DNA from: Gemmatimonadota bacterium
Lineage (GTDB): Bacteria > Gemmatimonadota > Gemmatimonadetes > Gemmatimonadales > GWC2-71-9
Length of the DNA stretch: 44,567 nt
Direction of reading: 5' to 3'
Assembly: GCA_003221035.1 (NCBI GenBank)
Contig: QHUB01000051.1
Span: 1 to 44,567 of the forward strand
Shown here: positions 22,711 to 31,418 of the stretch, one piece after another
Layout of the letters: each line of letters begins with the position of its first letter
How positions within the stretch are numbered: the stretch's first letter is position 1
Program-made: the position numbers and the translations under genes
Notes under the pieces: generated by a model
Database searches by the model: none
Seen by the model: the letters and a program-made list of their open reading frames with translations, nothing else
Told to the model about the DNA's origin: nothing

Positions 22711-23846
22711 GCGTTGGCGTGGCGGTGCTCGGTTCTACGGGCTCGATCGGCCGTTCGACTCTCCAGGTGCTGGCGAGACAACGGGAACGGTTCCGTGTCG
22801 TCGCGATCACCGGGCACTCCAACAAAGATCTGCTCGCGCAGCAGGCTCAGGAGTGGAAGCCGGCGTTCGTAGGGCTGGTGAACGGCGGGAGCCGGGAGCC
22901 GGGAGCCGGCAGCCGGAATGGCACATCATGTCTCGTGGAAGCCGCCACCCATCCGGACGTACAAATTGTCGTCAATGGGATTGTCGGCGCCGCGGGGCTC
23001 GAGGCGACGCTCGCGGCGCTGCGCGCGGGGAAGCGTGTCGCGCTCGCGAACAAAGAGACGCTCGTGATGGCCGGCGCGCTGGTCGCGGAGGCCGCCAGGC
23101 AGGGGGGCGGCGAGATCGTGCCCGTGGACTCCGAGCACAGCGCGGTGCTGCAATGCGTGGCCGGGCGGCGCCCGACGGAATTGGCGCGGCTCATTCTCAC
23201 CGCCTCGGGCGGCCCGTTCCGCACCTGGGAGCCGGAGCGCGTGTCGAAGGCGACCGTGGCCGAGGCGCTCAAGCACCCGACGTGGACGATGGGAAAGAAG
23301 ATCACGGTGGACTCGGCGACGCTCGTGAACAAGGCGCTCGAGGTCATCGAAGCGCAGTTTCTGTTCGACGTCTCCTACGAAAGAATCGACGTAGTGATCC
23401 ATCCCCAGTCGGTCATTCACGGATTCGCGGAGTTTGTCGACGGCTCGGTGCTCGCTCAGGTAGGATTCCCGACGATGGAGCTGCCGATCCTCTACGCGCT
23501 GACCTATCCCGATCGCGTGCCCGACCAGGGCATTCGACGGTTCGATCCGGTCGCGGCCGGCACGCTGACGTTTGAAGCGCTGGACCCTCACCGTTTTCCG
23601 GCGTACGTGGTAGGGCGTGAAGCCGCCCGCGTCGGCGGCACGGCACCCGCGCGGTTCAATGCCGCGAACGAGGTGGCGGTGCAGCTCTTTTTGGAAGAAC
23701 AAATCACTTTTGGACGGATTGCGGAGATCATTGAGCGCGTCCTTGCAGAAGGGAGCGGGGAGAAGGAAGAAGGGACGTCGCTCGAGGAAGTGTTGGCAGC
23801 GGACGCGGATGCCCGCCGGCTCGCCCGGGAGGCCGCATGCTCCTGA
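22707..23846 (+). CDS. dxr: 1-deoxy-D-xylulose-5-phosphate reductoisomerase
   Basis: 379 residues from ATG 22707 (4-base overlap on cdsA). It converts DXP to MEP with NADPH in the isoprenoid pathway. Seen: LGSTGSIGRSTLQVL (NADPH), LANKETLVMAG, VPVDSEHSAV with the metal-binding residues, TASGGPFR, HPTWTMGKKITVDSATLVNK and NAANEVAV. Two repeat tracts are translated: four heptamers at 22887-22914 encode GGSREPGAGSR in a loop of the NADPH domain, and four at 23748-23775 encode a Glu/Gly/Lys-rich stretch near the C-terminus. The core is intact. Confidence 0.96.
   Translation: MSVGVAVLGSTGSIGRSTLQVLARQRERFRVVAITGHSNKDLLAQQAQEWKPAFVGLVNGGSREPGAGSRNGTSCLVEAATHPDVQIVVNGIVGAAGLEATLAALRAGKRVALANKETLVMAGALVAEAARQGGGEIVPVDSEHSAVLQCVAGRRPTELARLILTASGGPFRTWEPERVSKATVAEALKHPTWTMGKKITVDSATLVNKALEVIEAQFLFDVSYERIDVVIHPQSVIHGFAEFVDGSVLAQVGFPTMELPILYALTYPDRVPDQGIRRFDPVAAGTLTFEALDPHRFPAYVVGREAARVGGTAPARFNAANEVAVQLFLEEQITFGRIAEIIERVLAEGSGEKEEGTSLEEVLAADADARRLAREAACS
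22887..22914 (+). repeat. Four tandem heptamers in dxr, core GGGAGCC
   Basis: Three perfect GGGAGCC copies and one GGCAGCC. Rotated, this is GAGCCGG, the exact reverse complement of the CCGGCTC unit found in aroA. It keeps the dxr frame open. Confidence 0.85.
23748..23775 (+). repeat. Four tandem heptamers near the dxr 3' end (GAAGGGA-like)
   Basis: GAAGGGA, GCGGGGA, GAAGGAA and GAAGGGA follow one another with exact 7-base spacing and encode a charged linker (EGSGEKEEGTS) in the C-terminal helical region. Confidence 0.65.
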
Positions 23847-25174
23847 CGCTGCTCGCGCTCGTCATCGTGCTCGGCGTGCTGATCTCGGTGCACGAGTTCG
23901 GTCACTTCATCGTCGCGAAGCTCGTCGGCATTCAGGTGCTGCGCTTCTCGCTGGGGTTCGGCCGTCCGGTGATCGAGTGGCGCCGCGGCGAGACCGAGTA
24001 CTGGATCTCCTGGATTCCGCTCGGCGGTTACGTGAAAATGGCGGGGTTGGAAGACGAGGGGATGGTGGGCGAGCTGGAAGGCGGGAAGGCGTCGGCGCCG
24101 ATCGATCCCGCGCGCGCGTTCGATCAAAAGCCGCTACCGGCGCGGATGGCGGTGATCCTCGCGGGTGTCACGATGAACCTCGTGCTCGCATTCGTCATCT
24201 ACACTGGGCTGGTGGCGATTGCGGGTGCGCCCCGTGCTGCCGTGACGCCGGTGGACTCCGTCCAGACTGCGCGGCTTCCTCAGGAGGCGGCGCCGCTGGC
24301 CGCGCTGCATCGCGGAGACCGCATCACGCACGTCAACGGCGACTCCTTGAAAACGTGGGATGATCTCGAGGAAAAGATTCTGGAGGGACCGGAGCAGCTC
24401 TCGTTCCGCGTTGCGGGCCGCTCCGAGCCGATCGTGGTCCACCTGCCGCAGGATAGTGCCGTGCGCACTCAGGTGGCGCGTTCGATCGTGCAGCTGTTCC
24501 CGGCGCGGATTGGCCCGGTCAATCTCGGGCAACCGGCACACAGGGCCGGCCTCAAGGGTGGCGACGTGGTCGTGCGGATCGGCTTGGATACGATCGAATC
24601 GTGGACCGACATGACGCGCCGCATCCGCGCGAGCCCCGGCAAGCCGCTGCACTTGACGGTGCAGCGCGGCGACAGTCTCGTGCACCTCACCGTTACGCCC
24701 GACGAGGTCGACTCGGGCGGCCAGAAATTCGGCTTGATCGGCGCGTACGCCAATCCGCCGGTGGTCCGGATGCACGTACCGGTGGTCGCGGCGCTCGTCA
24801 TCGGGGTGCGGCTGACCGGCGCGCAGATCGTGGCGGTCGTGACGTCGGTGAAACGGTTCGTCACCGGCCAGGCGTCGGCCAAGGAGCTGGGGGGGCCGAT
24901 CGCCATCGCGCAAATGTCGGGTCAGGCGCTGCGCCTCGGCATCGACTGGTTCCTGCAATTCATCGCGTTCTTCTCCGTCAGCCTCGCGGTGCTGAACCTG
25001 TTGCCGATTCCCGTGCTCGACGGTGGCCACGCGATGTTCTTGATCGCCGAAGCAATCCGGCGCCGCCCGCTGTCGCCGCAGCTGAGGCTCCGGCTCACCC
25101 AGGTGGGGATGTTGATCGTCCTCGCCATCATGGTCATCGCGCTTTCGAACGATGTCATCCGCAACGTCCGCTGA
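23837..25174 (+). CDS. rseP: Site-2 metalloprotease RseP
   Basis: 445 residues. An intramembrane zinc protease that cleaves anti-sigma factors and leftover signal peptides. The active site His19-Glu-Phe-Gly-His23 lies in the first helix (ISVHEFGHFIVAKLVG), and the second zinc ligand motif is LLPIPVLDGGHAMF near the C-terminus. Two PDZ domains lie between (ALHRGDRITHVNGDSL and AGLKGGDVVVRIGLDTI). The GFGRPVIEWRRGETEYWISW segment and YVKMAGLEDE are typical. It overlaps dxr by 10 bases. Confidence 0.96.
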   Translation: MLLTLLALVIVLGVLISVHEFGHFIVAKLVGIQVLRFSLGFGRPVIEWRRGETEYWISWIPLGGYVKMAGLEDEGMVGELEGGKASAPIDPARAFDQKPLPARMAVILAGVTMNLVLAFVIYTGLVAIAGAPRAAVTPVDSVQTARLPQEAAPLAALHRGDRITHVNGDSLKTWDDLEEKILEGPEQLSFRVAGRSEPIVVHLPQDSAVRTQVARSIVQLFPARIGPVNLGQPAHRAGLKGGDVVVRIGLDTIESWTDMTRRIRASPGKPLHLTVQRGDSLVHLTVTPDEVDSGGQKFGLIGAYANPPVVRMHVPVVAALVIGVRLTGAQIVAVVTSVKRFVTGQASAKELGGPIAIAQMSGQALRLGIDWFLQFIAFFSVSLAVLNLLPIPVLDGGHAMFLIAEAIRRRPLSPQLRLRLTQVGMLIVLAIMVIALSNDVIRNVR

Positions 25175-25514
25175 CCGCCTGGCCGACTACCTCGCCGGTC
25201 GAATGACCGCGGCGCAGCTCGTGGCCGCGGTGACGGCCGAGTACTACAAGGGCGATGGGAGCAGGGAGATGTTGCGTGCGGTGATGGATGTGATCGAGCG
25301 AGCGCATCCAGGCATCGTGGAGCTTGCGTCCAGCGACCAAAGGCCCGGATTCACAGTGCGACTGGCCGAGCGGCCGTTTCCGAAGCAGTGGGAACCTGCG
25401 TTGCGGGAAGCGGTCGCGACCGTCAGCGGCACCGCATCGAACGTCTCCCCTCTCCCATCTCCCGGTTTCTTCACCCGAGTCTTCCGGGCCATCCGCAAGA
25501 TTTTCAGCGCATAA
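25152..25514 (+). CDS. Small protein of unknown function downstream of rseP
   Basis: 120 residues from ATG 25152, overlapping the rseP stop by 23 bases. The N-terminal 60 residues look helical (LADYLAGRMTAAQLVAAVTAEYY, MLRAVMDVIERAHPGIVELA). The middle has no motif I recognise, and the C-terminus is an amphipathic basic helix (FFTRVFRAIRKIFSA) that could lie on the membrane. Two heptamer tracts (25250-25270, 25444-25464) fall inside it. It ends convergent with the kinase gene, with an 11-base overlap. Probably co-translated with rseP. Confidence 0.6.
   Translation: MSSATSADRLADYLAGRMTAAQLVAAVTAEYYKGDGSREMLRAVMDVIERAHPGIVELASSDQRPGFTVRLAERPFPKQWEPALREAVATVSGTASNVSPLPSPGFFTRVFRAIRKIFSA
25250..25270 (+). 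repeat. Three tandem heptamers (GGGAGCA-like)
   Basis: GGGCGAT, GGGAGCA and GGGAGAT follow directly with 7-base spacing in the small gene after rseP. Confidence 0.5.
25444..25464 (+). repeat. Three tandem heptamers TCTCCCN
   Basis: TCTCCCC, TCTCCCA and TCTCCCG. TCTCCCA is the complement-strand form of the GGGAGA unit at 25250-25270 in the same gene, so the two tracts are inverted relative to each other. Confidence 0.65.
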
Positions 25515-26496
25515 GCTTCACCACCAGCCCGATCAGCAACAGCAGTCCAATCCCTGCTCCGGCGAGAATCACCCAGGTCCTCCGCTGTCCAGGCGGATCG
25601 GTTAGAGCTTCCCGCTGCCGCGTTCCCATCGGTGCCGTGCCGAGGTTGGCCGTCGGCCGCTGCTTCTGCTCGATCTCGTCGAGGTCAGCGCGCAGCTCGG
25701 CGGCATTCGCATAGCGGTCGTCGGGGTGCTTGGCGAGGCATTTCAGCACCACCCGCTCGAACCGCTTCGATATCTCCGTGCGCTTCTTCCGCAGCGACGG
25801 CGGCGGATCCTCCACGTGCATGCGGGCGAGCTCGAACCAGTCGTTCGAGCTGAACGGCACCTCGCCGGTCGCGGCCTTGTAGAGCGTGACGCCGAGGGCG
25901 TAGAAGTCCACGCGTTGATCGAGGGAGCGCCCCTGGGCCTGTTCGGGCGAGAGATAGTGCGGCGTGCCGATCGTCATGTTCACGCCGGTGGAGGCGACAT
26001 AGCCCGACACCGCGCGCGCGATCCCGAAGTCCGTGAGCACCGCGGTGCCGTCGGAGCGAATCAGGACGTTGTCAGGCTTCAGGTCGCGATGGATGACGCC
26101 CTGCTGGTGCGCGAATTCGAGCGCGGCCGTGATGTCGCGTGCGAGACGCAGGATGTCGGCCTCGGCCAGCGGCCCTTCGCGCGCGATCCGCGCGCCCAGG
26201 CTGTCGGCGCACAGGTCCATGGCGAAGTAGACATGGTCGCCGCTCTTCGCGACGGAGCGAATGCGAATAATGTTGGGGTGCTCGAGCCTGGCCGCGGTCT
26301 CGCTCTCGTTGCGGAAGCGGCTCTCGAACTGCGCGTCGCCGGCGTAGAGGGGCTTCAGCACCTTCACGGCGACCGGGGTCCCGTCCGGTTCTCGGCCGGC
26401 AAACGCCCAGGCAAACCCTCCCTGGCCCAATAGCCGTTCGAGGCTATAAGGGCCCAGGGTCCGGCCTACGAGATCCGTCGCAGCGTTAGTACTCAG
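25504..26496 (-). CDS. Membrane-anchored Ser/Thr protein kinase with apparent CTG start
   Basis: About 330 residues. The kinase domain is complete: glycine loop LGQGGFAWAF, AVKVL lysine near 45, HRDLKPDNVLI near 136, DFGIARA near 156, GTPHYLSPEQAQG and the final DDRYANAAELRADL. A single C-terminal helix (VILAGAGIGLLLLIGLVV) anchors it with almost no outside part. Conserved sequence (LVGRTLGPYSLERLL) continues 22 codons upstream of the first TTG (26430), and no ATG, GTG or TTG occurs before the TAG at 26520. CTG 26496 gives MSTNAATDLVG, a natural kinase N-terminus; CTG 26514 is the alternative. A frameshift or base-call error near the start could also explain this. Confidence 0.85.
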   Translation of the reverse strand: MSTNAATDLVGRTLGPYSLERLLGQGGFAWAFAGREPDGTPVAVKVLKPLYAGDAQFESRFRNESETAARLEHPNIIRIRSVAKSGDHVYFAMDLCADSLGARIAREGPLAEADILRLARDITAALEFAHQQGVIHRDLKPDNVLIRSDGTAVLTDFGIARAVSGYVASTGVNMTIGTPHYLSPEQAQGRSLDQRVDFYALGVTLYKAATGEVPFSSNDWFELARMHVEDPPPSLRKKRTEISKRFERVVLKCLAKHPDDRYANAAELRADLDEIEQKQRPTANLGTAPMGTRQREALTDPPGQRRTWVILAGAGIGLLLLIGLVVKLMR

Positions 26497-26532
26497 CGTG
26501 CTCGGCGGCTCCAGCGGCTAGGCGTGCATGCC

Positions 26533-26561
26533 TTTACAAAGGTGGGTAAGCCCATTAACCT
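26533..26561 (+). promoter_or_regulatory. Possible promoter for rpsO
   Basis: TTTACA (26533-26538) and TAACCT (26556-26561) with a 17-base spacer lie 33 bases before the rpsO ATG. The -10 matches only 3 of 6 bases. Confidence 0.3.
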
Positions 26562-26593
26562 ACGGCGCTTCCAACGATTAGGGAACAGGGACG

Positions 26594-26851
26594 ATGTACG
26601 ACAAGACGACGCCGGTCAGGAAGTACGGGCAGCACGAGAAGGACACGGGATCGTCCCGGGTCCAGGTCGCGCTGCTCACCGAGCGCATCAACAGCCTCAC
26701 CGAGCACTTCCGGGTCCACGCGAAGGACTTCCACGGGCAACGCGGCCTGCTGCGCATGGTGCACCGCCGCCGCCGCCTGCTGGAGTACTTGAAGCGCACC
26801 GATCTCGCGAAGTACCGGCAGCTCATCGACGAGCTCGGTCTCCGACATTAA
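26594..26851 (+). CDS. rpsO: 30S ribosomal protein S15
   Basis: 85 residues, four less than the E. coli protein. It binds 16S rRNA helices 20-22. Conserved segments are [39 protein letters not shown] and [17 protein letters not shown] with RYRQLI-type end ([12 protein letters not shown]). The ribosome site is AGGGA a few bases upstream. rpsO-pnp is a classical pair. The Ser/Thr kinase gene diverges upstream. Confidence 0.97.
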   Translation: MYDKTTPVRKYGQHEKDTGSSRVQVALLTERINSLTEHFRVHAKDFHGQRGLLRMVHRRRRLLEYLKRTDLAKYRQLIDELGLRH

Positions 26852-26866
26852 GTCGCAACAGGCGTC

Positions 26867-26925
26867 GTGCTGGGCCGCCCCGGGAAGAGCACCCGGGGGG
26901 GCGCTCCAGCACTATTTCCAGTGCT
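26867..26925 (+). promoter_or_regulatory. rpsO-pnp spacer with overlapping alternative hairpins
   Basis: Hairpin A: GTGCTGG (26867-26873) with CCAGCAC (26906-26912), enclosing a GC-rich inner stem (CGCCCCGGG with CCCGGGG). Hairpin B: AGCACT (26908-26913) with AGTGCT (26920-26925). Both need AGCAC at 26908-26912, so they exclude each other. In E. coli the same spacer holds an RNase III processing hairpin for pnp autocontrol; a similar job is inferred here. Confidence 0.55.
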
Positions 26926-26941
26926 CTAGACAGGCAATGCA

Positions 26942-29020
26942 GTGAAGCGTGTAGAAACGAATTTCGCCGGCCGCACCCTGACAATCGAATCGGGACGGCT
27001 CGCCAAGCAGTCGGCAGGATCGTGTCTCGTGCAGTTCGGTGAAACGGTTGTATTGGCCGCCGTCACCGTGTCCGAGAATGTCTCGAACCTCCCGTACTTT
27101 CCCCTGACCGTCGAATACCGCGAGAAGGCCTACGCCGCCGGCAAGATCCCCGGCGGCTTTTTGAAGCGCGAAGGCCGGCCCTCCGACGACGAAGTCACGT
27201 CGGCGCGCGTCATCGACCGCGGGGTGCGGCCGCTCTTTCCCGAAGGCTTCAAGAACGAAGTGCAGGTCTTCGTCTACGTGATTTCGGCGGACCAAGAGAA
27301 TGATGCGGATGTTCTGGGAGTCGTAGCGGCTTCGACGGCACTCTCGTTGTCCAAGGTGCCCTGGAATGGCCCGATCGCCGCGGTGCGCGTGGGGCGCGTC
27401 GAAGGCGCGTGGATCCTGAACCCGACGTTCCAGCAGCTCGAATTCTCCGATGTGGATCTCACCGTGTCCGGGTCTCGGGATTCGATCGTCATGGTCGAGG
27501 GCGGCGCGCTGGAGCTGACCGAGGCGGAGATCATCAAAGGCCTCGAAGTTGCTCACAAGGGCATCAAGGAGCTGCTCGGCGTCGCCGATCAGGTGGTCGA
27601 AGCGGTGCAGCAGCCCAAGATGGAATGGACCAAGGCCGAGCCGGCTCCGGCGCTCGTGGCGCGCGTGAAGGAGCTTGCGGAGGACAAGATCGCCGAGGCG
27701 CTGACGCTCGCCGCAAAGGCCGAGCGCACGCAGGCGCTCAGCGCGATCAAGTCCACGACCATCGACACGCTGGCCGAGGAGTTCCCGGACAAGCTGCGCG
27801 AGATCGCGGACGTGATCGAAGGGATCGAATACACCACGATGCGCGAGCGCGTGCTGTCGTCGGGCGAGCGCGTGGACGGCCGCGATCTCGATACGGTGCG
27901 GCCGATCACCTGCGAGGTGGGCTGGCTGCCGCGCACGCACGGCTCGGCGCTGTTTACGCGCGGGCAGACGCAGGCGCTCGCGACCGTGACGCTGGGCACG
28001 ACGGACGACGAGCAGCGCATCGACTCGATCGACGTCGCGCAGGAGACGACGAAGTCCTTCATGCTGCACTACAACTTCCCGCCGTTCTCGACGGGCGAAG
28101 TGAAGCCGGTCCGCGGCGTCTCGCGGCGCGAGATCGGCCACGGCGCTCTGGCCGAACGGGCGCTCCAGGCCGTGCTGCCGCCGTACGAGCAGTTTCCGTA
28201 CACGCTCCGGATCGTCTCCGAGATCCTCGAGTCCAACGGCTCCTCGTCGATGGCCACGGTGTGCAGCGGGTCGCTGGCCCTGATGGACGCGGGCGTGCCG
28301 GTGAAATCCGCGTGCGCGGGTGTGGCGATGGGGCTGATCACGGACGGCCCGCGAACCGCGATCCTCACCGACATTCTGGGCACCGAGGATCATCTGGGCG
28401 ACATGGATTTCAAGGTCGCTGGAACGCGCGATGGCGTGACGTCGATTCAGATGGACATCAAGGTCGAGAAGCTGGATTTCAAGGTCATCGGCCAGGCGCT
28501 CGAGAAGGCGCGCATTGCACGCGTCCACATTCTCGACATCATGCAGCAGGCGATGCCGCAGCCGCGCCCGCAGCTGTCCAAGTACGCACCTCGCATCCTC
28601 ACGATTCAGATCCGGCCCGACAAGATCGGCGACCTGATCGGCCCCAAGGGCAAGACGATCCGCGGCATCCAGGAGCAGACGGGCGCCCAGATCAACGTTG
28701 AGGACACGGGCATGGTCACGATTTCGGGCGTGGGCGAAGCGGCGGACCGGGCCCGGGACATGGTCTCCGGCCTGATGCAGGAGCCGGAAGTCGGCAAAGT
28801 GTACGAGGGCGTGGTGAAAAGCACGACGGCGTTCGGCGCGTTCGTGGAGATCATTCCCGGCATCGAGGGGCTGCTCCACATCTCCGAGCTGCAACACGGC
28901 CGCACCGAGAAGACCGAAGACGTCGTGAAGAAGGGCGACCACCTGAGGGTGAAGCTGCTCGAGGTGGACGAACGGGGCCGGATGCGGTTGTCGCGGAAAG
29001 CGCTCATCGAGAAGAACTAG
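26942..29020 (+). CDS. pnp: Polyribonucleotide nucleotidyltransferase (PNPase)
   Basis: 692 residues from GTG 26942; an ATG five bases earlier is followed by a stop. It degrades RNA 3' to 5' with phosphate. Two RNase PH domains ([14 protein letters not shown] and later [13 protein letters not shown]), FKRE-like [12 protein letters not shown], and the catalytic [22 protein letters not shown] are present. The C-terminus carries KH ([21 protein letters not shown]) and S1 ([18 protein letters not shown]) domains, a complete enzyme. Its stop codon is inside a perfect palindrome with the start of the next gene. Confidence 0.97.
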   Translation: MKRVETNFAGRTLTIESGRLAKQSAGSCLVQFGETVVLAAVTVSENVSNLPYFPLTVEYREKAYAAGKIPGGFLKREGRPSDDEVTSARVIDRGVRPLFPEGFKNEVQVFVYVISADQENDADVLGVVAASTALSLSKVPWNGPIAAVRVGRVEGAWILNPTFQQLEFSDVDLTVSGSRDSIVMVEGGALELTEAEIIKGLEVAHKGIKELLGVADQVVEAVQQPKMEWTKAEPAPALVARVKELAEDKIAEALTLAAKAERTQALSAIKSTTIDTLAEEFPDKLREIADVIEGIEYTTMRERVLSSGERVDGRDLDTVRPITCEVGWLPRTHGSALFTRGQTQALATVTLGTTDDEQRIDSIDVAQETTKSFMLHYNFPPFSTGEVKPVRGVSRREIGHGALAERALQAVLPPYEQFPYTLRIVSEILESNGSSSMATVCSGSLALMDAGVPVKSACAGVAMGLITDGPRTAILTDILGTEDHLGDMDFKVAGTRDGVTSIQMDIKVEKLDFKVIGQALEKARIARVHILDIMQQAMPQPRPQLSKYAPRILTIQIRPDKIGDLIGPKGKTIRGIQEQTGAQINVEDTGMVTISGVGEAADRARDMVSGLMQEPEVGKVYEGVVKSTTAFGAFVEIIPGIEGLLHISELQHGRTEKTEDVVKKGDHLRVKLLEVDERGRMRLSRKALIEKN

Positions 29021-29037
29021 CGTGGTGACCACGCTAG
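29017..29037. promoter_or_regulatory. Perfect palindrome over the pnp stop and M16 protease start
   Basis: CTAGCGTGG (29017-29025) is complementary to CCACGCTAG (29029-29037) with a 3-base loop TGA. It includes the pnp TAG (29018-29020) and both candidate GTG starts (29022, 29025) of the protease, so translation of the latter probably depends on ribosomes finishing pnp. Confidence 0.7.
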
Positions 29038-30290
29038 ATACGGTCCGGCTGGACCGGGAAATCCACCGTACGGCCGCTCCCAACGGGGTGACCGTCCTGA
29101 GTGAACGCGAGCCCAACGTGCGGTCGGTGGCGGTGGGCGTGTGGGTGCGCACGGCGAGCGCGCACGAGCTGCGTCCCAAGATGGGTGTGTCGCACCTGCT
29201 CGAGCACATGGTGTTCAAGGGCACCGAGCGGCGCACGGCCCAGGAGATCGCGTTGTCGCTCGAGGCGCGCGGCGGCTCGCTCGACGCCTATACGTCGCGC
29301 GATTCGACTGCCTATCATGCCCGCGTGCTCGACGCCGACCTGACGCGCGCGCTCGACGTCATCACGGACATGGTCCGCACGCCACTGCTCCGTGACAGCG
29401 ACCTCTCCCTCGAGCGCCAGGTGGTGCTCGAGGAGATCAGCACCGTCGAGGACACGCCCGACGACGAAGTCTTCGATCTCAGCTACGAAACGCTGTGGCC
29501 GAGCCATCCCTACGGTTTCCAGATCCTCGGCACCAAAGAGAGCGTCAGTGCGCTGTCGGCCGACGATCTCAAGAGCCTCCACAATCGCGCGTACTTTCCG
29601 GGCAATTGCGTGATTGCCGCGGCGGGCAATCTCACGCACGATGCGTTGCTCAAGGAAGTCGAGGCGCAGGGATGGTTCGAGGACGGCGCCAGTGCCATAC
29701 CGCCGCCCGTGCCGCCGGTCCCGCCCGCCATCCGCAGCGTGAATCGGAGTGTCGAAAAGGACACGGCGCAGACGCACGTGGTGTTCGCCACCGATACGAT
29801 TCCATACGCCGACCGGCGCAAGTACGGATTGCTCGTGTTGGCGAACGTCTTCGGCGGCGGGATGTCGAGCCGGTTGTTTCAGCGGATTCGCGAAGAGCTG
29901 GGGCTCGCGTACGCGATCTACAGCTTCACGTCGTTCTATCGCGCGATCGGGATGCAGGGCGTGTATGTCGGCACGCAGCCGGCGCGCGCGGAGAAGGCGG
30001 TCGCGGCGATTCGCGGCGAGTTCGGGCGCATGGCGGCCGAAGGGTTGCAGGGCGCGGCGCTCGAAGATGCGAAGCAGCAGACGCTGGGCCAGCTCATGTT
30101 GTCGCTGGAGAGTCCCACGTCGCGGATGTATCGTTTGGCGAGTACGGCGGTGTATGGCGAGTCGTATCGCAGTCTCGACGAGGTGCTCAGGACGGTCGAG
30201 GCGCTGACTGAGAACCAGATCTCCGAGCTCGCGGCCGAGTTCTTTGCGCCCGAGCGTCAGACCGTCGTCTCACTGGGGCCAAGACCATGA
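29022..30290 (+). CDS. M16 family zinc metallopeptidase (processing-peptidase type)
   Basis: 422 residues. The inverted zinc motif HxxEH is HLLEHMVFKGT near residue 65, with the downstream Glu in LEEISTVEDTPDDEVFDL. The C-terminal half is the inactive M16 repeat (VFGGGMSSRLFQRIREELGLAYAIYSF). The length matches the single-gene YmxG/PqqL-like or MPP-like group that often follows pnp. GTG 29022 or 29025 could serve as start, both in a palindrome without a Shine-Dalgarno. It overlaps ald by 4 bases. No signal peptide is seen, so it is probably cytoplasmic. Confidence 0.9.
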   Translation: MVTTLDTVRLDREIHRTAAPNGVTVLSEREPNVRSVAVGVWVRTASAHELRPKMGVSHLLEHMVFKGTERRTAQEIALSLEARGGSLDAYTSRDSTAYHARVLDADLTRALDVITDMVRTPLLRDSDLSLERQVVLEEISTVEDTPDDEVFDLSYETLWPSHPYGFQILGTKESVSALSADDLKSLHNRAYFPGNCVIAAAGNLTHDALLKEVEAQGWFEDGASAIPPPVPPVPPAIRSVNRSVEKDTAQTHVVFATDTIPYADRRKYGLLVLANVFGGGMSSRLFQRIREELGLAYAIYSFTSFYRAIGMQGVYVGTQPARAEKAVAAIRGEFGRMAAEGLQGAALEDAKQQTLGQLMLSLESPTSRMYRLASTAVYGESYRSLDEVLRTVEALTENQISELAAEFFAPERQTVVSLGPRP

Positions 30291-31399
30291 TCGTCGGCGT
30301 TCCGAAAGAGATCAAAACTGCCGAGCACCGCGTGGCCCTGGTGCCGGCGGGTGCCGAATCCCTGAGTGGTGACGGACACACCGTGCTCGTCGAACAGGGC
30401 GCCGGCCTCGGCTCCGGGTTCAGCGACGAGGCGTATCGCTCGGCGGGCGCGCAGATCGCGCCGAATGCCGATGCGGTGTGGTCCAGGGCCGAGATGATCA
30501 TGAAGGTGAAGGAGCCGACCGAGCCCGAGTGGCCGAAGCTGCGCAAGGGGCAGGTCATCTTCACCTACTTTCACTTCGCCGCATCGGAGCCGCTGACCAA
30601 CGCGGTGATCAAATCGGGCTGCATCGCCATCGCCTATGAGACCGTCGAGCTGCCGAGCAAGGAGTTGCCGCTGCTCACGCCGATGAGTGAAGTCGCGGGC
30701 CGGATGGCGGTGCAGGAGGGCGCGAAGTATCTGGAGAAAGTCTTCGGCGGTTACGGCATTCTGCTCGGCGGTGTGCCGGGCGTGCTGCCGGCCGAGGTTC
30801 TGATTCTGGGCGGCGGCGTGGTCGGGGCCAACGCCGCCAAGATGGCGGCGGGGCTGGGCGCCCACGTCACGCTGCTCGACATCTCGCTCGACCGCCTGCG
30901 CTATCTCTCCGACGTCCTCGCCCCCAATGTTGATCTCCTCTACTCCAACCGACACAATGTGCTCGAGCAACTCGCCAAGGCCGATGTGGTCATCGGGGCG
31001 GTGCTGCTGACGGGGGCGAAGGCGCCGAGGCTCGTGAAGCGCGCGGATCTGAAGCTGATGAAGCAGGGGTCGGTGATCGTGGATGTCGCGGTCGATCAGG
31101 GCGGATGCATCGAGACCACAAAGCCGACCACGCACGACCAACCCACGTATATGGTCGACGGCGTGATCCACTATGCGGTGGCGAACATGCCGGGCGGTGT
31201 GCCGAGGACGTCGACGCTGGCGCTGACGAATGCGACGTTCCCGTATGCCAAACGCCTGGCGCGAGACGGGTGGAAAAATGCCTGCAAGAAGGATCCGAGT
31301 CTGGCGCTCGGGTTGAACGTGGTCGAGGGGAAGGTTGTCTATCCTGGCGTGGCCGAGGCGTTCGGGTTGCCGCTTGCCGAGGCAACGTCGGTGCTCTAA
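30287..31399 (+). CDS. ald: Alanine dehydrogenase
   Basis: 370 residues. It interconverts L-alanine and pyruvate plus ammonia with NAD. The N-terminal [20 protein letters not shown], the active-site AxYFHF-like [14 protein letters not shown], EMSxVAGR-like [14 protein letters not shown], and the NAD-binding [19 protein letters not shown] are all present, as is [16 protein letters not shown]. Length equals the family norm. It overlaps the M16 gene by 4 bases and is followed by the fluoride-type leader. Confidence 0.96.
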   Translation: MIVGVPKEIKTAEHRVALVPAGAESLSGDGHTVLVEQGAGLGSGFSDEAYRSAGAQIAPNADAVWSRAEMIMKVKEPTEPEWPKLRKGQVIFTYFHFAASEPLTNAVIKSGCIAIAYETVELPSKELPLLTPMSEVAGRMAVQEGAKYLEKVFGGYGILLGGVPGVLPAEVLILGGGVVGANAAKMAAGLGAHVTLLDISLDRLRYLSDVLAPNVDLLYSNRHNVLEQLAKADVVIGAVLLTGAKAPRLVKRADLKLMKQGSVIVDVAVDQGGCIETTKPTTHDQPTYMVDGVIHYAVANMPGGVPRTSTLALTNATFPYAKRLARDGWKNACKKDPSLALGLNVVEGKVVYPGVAEAFGLPLAEATSVL

Positions 31400-31418
31400 G
31401 GTGCTCGAGGGGGGGGAC

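Noticed and set aside
26912-29236. 774-codon minus-strand open frame
   Set aside because: Antisense to pnp, same shadow composition; pnp is complete with catalytic and RNA-binding domains.
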